Part shown: positions 61,169 through 64,000 of the stretch, in pieces
Layout of the letters: the number at the start of each line of letters is the position of its first letter
Numbering within the stretch: position 1 is the stretch's first letter
Assembly: GCA_019119895.1 (NCBI GenBank)
Contig: DWWD01000048.1
Location: 1-64,000, forward strand
DNA: 64,000 nt
Source: Candidatus Anaerostipes avistercoris
Lineage (GTDB): Bacteria > Bacillota > Clostridia > Lachnospirales > Lachnospiraceae
Direction of reading: 5' to 3'
Notes under the pieces: generated by a model
What the model saw: the letters and a program-made list of their open reading frames with translations, nothing else
Database searches by the model: none
Told to the model about the DNA's origin: nothing
Program-made: the position numbers and the translations under genes

Positions 61169-61198
61169 TATAATGACTATAGGTTAGGTAGAGCTAAC
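61169..61198 (+). promoter_or_regulatory. -10 box and GTTAG-N6-CTAAC box 3 before the DtxR-family gene
   Basis: TATAAT (61169-61174), then GTTAG-GTAGAG-CTAAC at 61183-61198, exactly over the expected transcript start. The outer bases (GGTTAGG) bring this copy closest to the DtxR/IdeR consensus. The position fits metal-dependent autorepression. Confidence 0.7.
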
Positions 61199-61272
61199 TT
61201 TCGGAGCGTCAAAAAAGTGTGGTGCGGATCCGCCGCAGGCAGATTCGCTGATTCTGGAAAGGAGGCACGGAG

Positions 61273-61662
61273 ATGAAGCTGCTGGAATCAGGAGAAGATT
61301 ATCTGGAAACGATTCTGGTTCTTCAGAAACAGGAAGATAAAGTCCGGTCCATTGATATTGCAAATGCTTTGAAAGTCAGCAAGGCAAGCGTCTGTGTTGC
61401 CATGAAAAATTTGAAAAAGGGCGGATATATCCATATGGGAGATGATCATGTCATTACCCTGACGGAAGAAGGACAGCGTCTTGCGGAGTCGATTTATGAG
61501 CGCCATGTTTTATTTTCGGAAGTATTGTCAAAACTCGGCGTGGATCGGGAAACGGCGAAAAAAGATGCCTGCCGCATGGAACATGTACTCAGCGAGGACA
61601 GTTTTAAAGTGCTGAAGAAATATTTCAGTCAAAACGGGATTCCGTCCGAAAACAGAGAGTAG
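61273..61662 (+). CDS. DtxR/MntR-family metal-dependent repressor
   Basis: A 129-residue repressor. The winged helix covers SIDIANALKVSKASVCVAMK and the wing GYIHMGDDHVITLTEEG. Metal ligands by alignment to MntR and DtxR are Asp9, Glu12, His78, Cys100, Glu103 and His104. The length is MntR-like, with no SH3 domain, but Cys100 is the residue found in iron-sensing DtxR/IdeR where MntR has Glu. Iron is therefore the likelier signal. It is probably the factor that binds the four GTTAG-N6-CTAAC boxes. ATG 61273 follows AAAGGAGG. Confidence 0.9.
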   Translation: MKLLESGEDYLETILVLQKQEDKVRSIDIANALKVSKASVCVAMKNLKKGGYIHMGDDHVITLTEEGQRLAESIYERHVLFSEVLSKLGVDRETAKKDACRMEHVLSEDSFKVLKKYFSQNGIPSENRE

Positions 61663-61671
61663 GAGATTCAT

Positions 61672-62649
61672 ATGCTGTATCAGGACAGGCCGGAGTGCTA
61701 TCTGAATCAATTGTTTGAACGGACCAGGGGAGAGCCTCTGCAGGAAGTTTTGCGGCAGATTCCTGCGGAAATCGGCAAGATCCGGATTTTTGAGAAAAAA
61801 ACGAGACAGGGAATGTCCTGGATTGACTGGAAGATGCGGTGGAACCAGGATATGCGGGTCCGGAAAACAGGAAATGACGGAGAAGATATGATCCAGCTGA
61901 TTTTTTTCCTGAATCACGGAATGAACTGGGAAGTAGAGGGTAAAGAAAAGCAAATCTATATGGATGCGGGAGAATGCTGTATTTACCGTGATACAAAAGC
62001 GTCCAGCACCGGTGATTATCAGGGTGGGGCGGAACTTATGTTCAAAAACATTCAGATTCCTGCCGGGATTTTCTGTGAATGGATGGAGGAGGTTCTGGAT
62101 GACAGAGGACGCCGGAAGACACAGCAGGTCCTTCAGGAACTTCGAAAAACGATGATAACGCCGGAAATGTATCGTGTGATCAGGGAACTGGAGACGATGG
62201 ATCAGTACAAAAACGGACTTTCCAGCCTCTATCTGGAGGGAAAAATCATTGAACTTCTGACCGTTTTTCTGGATGCCGTCATGCCTTCTTTGTCCGGACC
62301 GGAGAAGAAGAGGAAGCTGTCAAAGACAGATCTTGAGATCCTTCTTGGCATCAAAGAAAGGATTGACCGTGACAGCGCCGATGTTCCGGGAATCGCACAG
62401 CTGGCCAGGGAAGTGCATGTAAGTCCGTCTAAGCTGTCAAAAGGTTTTAAAGAATTGACGGGATTGTCCCTTCATGCTTATGTGATCGACCGGCGGCTTT
62501 CTCATGCGGCAAAACTGCTGGAAGAGGGGGAAATGAATGTCAGCGAGGCGGCCATGTGTTCCGGCTATTCCAATATGAGTCATTTTTCTGCGGCCTTTCA
62601 GAAAAAGTATGGAGTCCTGCCGCGGGAATATCCTGACAGAAAGTGTTAA
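61672..62649 (+). CDS. AraC-family regulator, PchR/YbtA-like
   Basis: A 325-residue regulator. The C-terminal double helix-turn-helix contains IAQLAREVHVSPSKLSKGFK and VSEAAMCSGYSNMSHFSAAF. The N-terminal part (GMSWIDWKMRWNQDM, then IQLIFFLNHGMNWEVEGKEK) resembles the PchR type that senses siderophores. It starts nine bases after the DtxR-family gene and is read with it. It may activate the ABC gene downstream or the two ABC pairs. The terminator behind it contains GTTAG box 4. Confidence 0.88.
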   Translation: MLYQDRPECYLNQLFERTRGEPLQEVLRQIPAEIGKIRIFEKKTRQGMSWIDWKMRWNQDMRVRKTGNDGEDMIQLIFFLNHGMNWEVEGKEKQIYMDAGECCIYRDTKASSTGDYQGGAELMFKNIQIPAGIFCEWMEEVLDDRGRRKTQQVLQELRKTMITPEMYRVIRELETMDQYKNGLSSLYLEGKIIELLTVFLDAVMPSLSGPEKKRKLSKTDLEILLGIKERIDRDSADVPGIAQLAREVHVSPSKLSKGFKELTGLSLHAYVIDRRLSHAAKLLEEGEMNVSEAAMCSGYSNMSHFSAAFQKKYGVLPREYPDRKC

Positions 62650-62698
62650 AAATGAACCGGATTTTAGTAGAAACGGACCAGAAATGAAAGTAAAATAA

Positions 62699-62738
62699 GC
62701 ACATCGAGTTAGAAAAAACTAACTTGATGTGCTTTTTT
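62699..62738 (+). terminator. Terminator whose stem contains GTTAG box 4
   Basis: Arms GCACATCGAGTTAG and CTAACTTGATGTGC form a 14-bp stem with one G-U pair, an A6 loop and a T6 tail. The top five base pairs and loop are GTTAG-AAAAAA-CTAAC (62708-62723), the same motif as the operator boxes. Confidence 0.88.
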
Positions 62739-62802
62739 CGTTCCGGAAAAAAGATCTGACCGGAAGGAAGAGAATGTGATTAAAAGAAAGGAGTGAGAGG
62801 AC

Positions 62803-64000
62803 GTGTTTCGTAAGGTGTTTGAATATGCAGGACCTTATAAGAAAAAAACCATAGCCTCCGGAATCGTAATCCTGATCGCGGTGATCTTCAACATTCTGCC
62901 GTTTATTTTTGTTTATCAGGTAATTACCCCTCTGGTTATGGGAGAAAAAATCAGCGGCGGTATGGTCGCATGGAGGGCAGCGGGGGTCGGCATCTGCCTT
63001 TTGTGCCATGCCTGCCTTTATGTGAAAGGGCTGTCCATATCCCATGACGCGGCATATCATATTCTTATGAGGCTTCGGGTTTCCCTGCAGCAGAAAATGG
63101 AAAAACTGCCCCTTGGCGTGATTCAGGAGAAAGGCACCGGAAGTCTCAAACGAATGTTTGTGGACGATATTGACAGTATGGAGATGCTGCTGGCTCATAC
63201 GCTTCCGGAAGGAATCGGAAACGTGGCGGTCCCAGTCATCATCTATATCAGTTTGTTTTTCATCGACTGGAAACTGGCGCTGATGACGCTTGCGTCCCTG
63301 CCGGCGGGACTGGCCGCCATGATGATCATGTATGCCATTGGAATGAAAGACATGGCCAATTATTATCAGGCTGGAAAGGTAATGAACAATACGATCATCG
63401 AGTATATCAATGGAATGGAAGTGGTAAAGGTTTTTAACAAAGACGCGGATTCTTACCGGCGGTTTGAAAAAGACATTAAGGCGTACCGGGATTTTACGCT
63501 GGACTGGTATAAGGCGTGCTGGCCATGGATGGCTCTTTATAACAGCATTCTGCCATGTACGCTTCTTGTGACCCTGCCTCTGGGATCCTGGTTTGTGCTG
63601 AAAGGGTACAGCACTCTGCCGGATCTGATTCTTGTAATGTGCCTGTCTCTGAGCATGGGGATTCCTCTGCTGAAGGCCCTGGGATTTCTGCCGTCGCTGC
63701 CGCAGATCAATTATAAGATTGAAACCCTGGAGAAAATGATGGGCGCCGATTCGCTGAAACAAAATGGAGAAGATTTCCGCGGAGAAAATCATACGGTAAA
63801 ATTTCAGGATGTGGTGTTTGCTTATGACAAAGATTCGAAAGATATGGCGGCAGACCATGTCAGTCTGACAATTCGGGAAGGTGAGAAAACGGCGCTTGTA
63901 GGGGAGTCAGGATCAGGAAAGAGCACCCCGGCCAAACTTCTGGTACATTATTATGATCTGAAATCCGGAAAGATCACTGTAGGCGGGCAGGATATCTGTG
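62803..64000 (+). CDS. ABC exporter-type half-transporter, truncated by the window end
   Basis: An open frame of 399 codons from GTG 62803, preceded by AAAGGAG, running past the window end. The permease part (FRKVFEYAGPYKKKTIASG, LPLGVIQEKGTGSLKRM) matches the first partners of pairs 1 and 2. The ATPase begins at VKFQDVVFAYDKDS. Walker A reads GESGSGKSTPAKL, with proline directly after the Thr where the paralogues have isoleucine. A second half-transporter probably follows outside the window. Confidence 0.85.
   Translation, partial: MFRKVFEYAGPYKKKTIASGIVILIAVIFNILPFIFVYQVITPLVMGEKISGGMVAWRAAGVGICLLCHACLYVKGLSISHDAAYHILMRLRVSLQQKMEKLPLGVIQEKGTGSLKRMFVDDIDSMEMLLAHTLPEGIGNVAVPVIIYISLFFIDWKLALMTLASLPAGLAAMMIMYAIGMKDMANYYQAGKVMNNTIIEYINGMEVVKVFNKDADSYRRFEKDIKAYRDFTLDWYKACWPWMALYNSILPCTLLVTLPLGSWFVLKGYSTLPDLILVMCLSLSMGIPLLKALGFLPSLPQINYKIETLEKMMGADSLKQNGEDFRGENHTVKFQDVVFAYDKDSKDMAADHVSLTIREGEKTALVGESGSGKSTPAKLLVHYYDLKSGKITVGGQDIC

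Noticed and set aside
62719-63858. A 379-codon open frame on the reverse strand
   Set aside because: It lies opposite the truncated ABC half-transporter, whose motifs are unmistakable. The reverse frame is rich in His, Arg and Gln, has no ribosome site and no recognisable family.
1-64000. CRISPR arrays, insertion sequences, integrases, tRNA or rRNA genes
   Set aside because: No regularly spaced identical repeats, transposase or integrase motifs, or RNA gene signatures were seen on either strand.

Overview
The window looks like the chromosome of a low-to-mid GC anaerobic Firmicute, most likely a gut Lachnospiraceae. The grounds are AGGAGG-type ribosome sites, TTGACA/TATAAT promoters, strong intrinsic terminators, many MATE and ABC exporters, a galactitol-type PTS and a SirTM-type sirtuin. 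I see no tRNA, rRNA, insertion sequence, prophage or CRISPR array. The assignment to a family is inference.

Layout. 0-6.1 kb: a short-chain dehydrogenase behind phased upstream repeats, two MATE exporters, purC and an aldo/keto reductase. 6.2-14.1 kb: an alpha/beta hydrolase, a PRD-type PTS regulator, a YedK-type protein, an ArsR remnant, then a galactitol-type PTS operon (IIA-IIB-IIC-class II aldolase-zinc dehydrogenase). 14.2-17.2 kb: a DUF1810 protein, a 42-residue reverse-strand ORF, an AraC regulator and an O-acetylhomoserine sulfhydrylase-type enzyme.

17.27-34.3 kb is the exceptional part: 14 tightly packed co-directional genes behind one recognisable promoter. They encode a MotA/TolQ-like channel with a long cytoplasmic tail, a MotB/OmpA-like partner, a SEDS glycosyltransferase with a large inserted loop, an unknown soluble protein, a signal-peptide/coiled-coil membrane protein, a zinc-ribbon GTPase, an 840-residue GAP1-like membrane protein, two membrane-anchored FHA proteins, a penicillin-binding transpeptidase, a PP2C phosphatase, a soluble Ser/Thr kinase with a four-cysteine cluster, a vWA-like protein and a second small protein of possibly related fold. 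It combines the logic of the actinobacterial pkn-pstP-rodA-pbpA-fha cluster with a Zorya-like stator and a GTPase/GAP1/vWA set known from biological conflict systems. I propose a phospho- and GTP-controlled envelope machine, possibly defensive. An arginase-family gene with a substituted metal ligand follows before the terminator.

35.4-41.0 kb and 56.9-64 kb: two TetR-(ABC-ABC) units, a DtxR-family repressor with a DtxR-type cysteine ligand, a PchR/YbtA-like AraC regulator and a fifth, truncated ABC half-transporter. Four copies of a GTTAG-N6-CTAAC inverted repeat lie at these units, which points to one metal-responsive (probably iron) regulon. One copy forms the top of an intrinsic terminator.

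41.1-56.8 kb: a ComB-like phosphatase, a SirTM-type sirtuin, an HxlR regulator, a Na+/alanine symporter, MATE plus Lrp, a glutaredoxin-like protein, a yybP-ykoY (Mn2+) riboswitch ahead of a small protein-YccF-EcsC operon, TetR plus a P1B-type ATPase, LysR plus a pair of aldo/keto reductases of which the first carries a lipoprotein signal, and a BlaI-BlaR1 pair.
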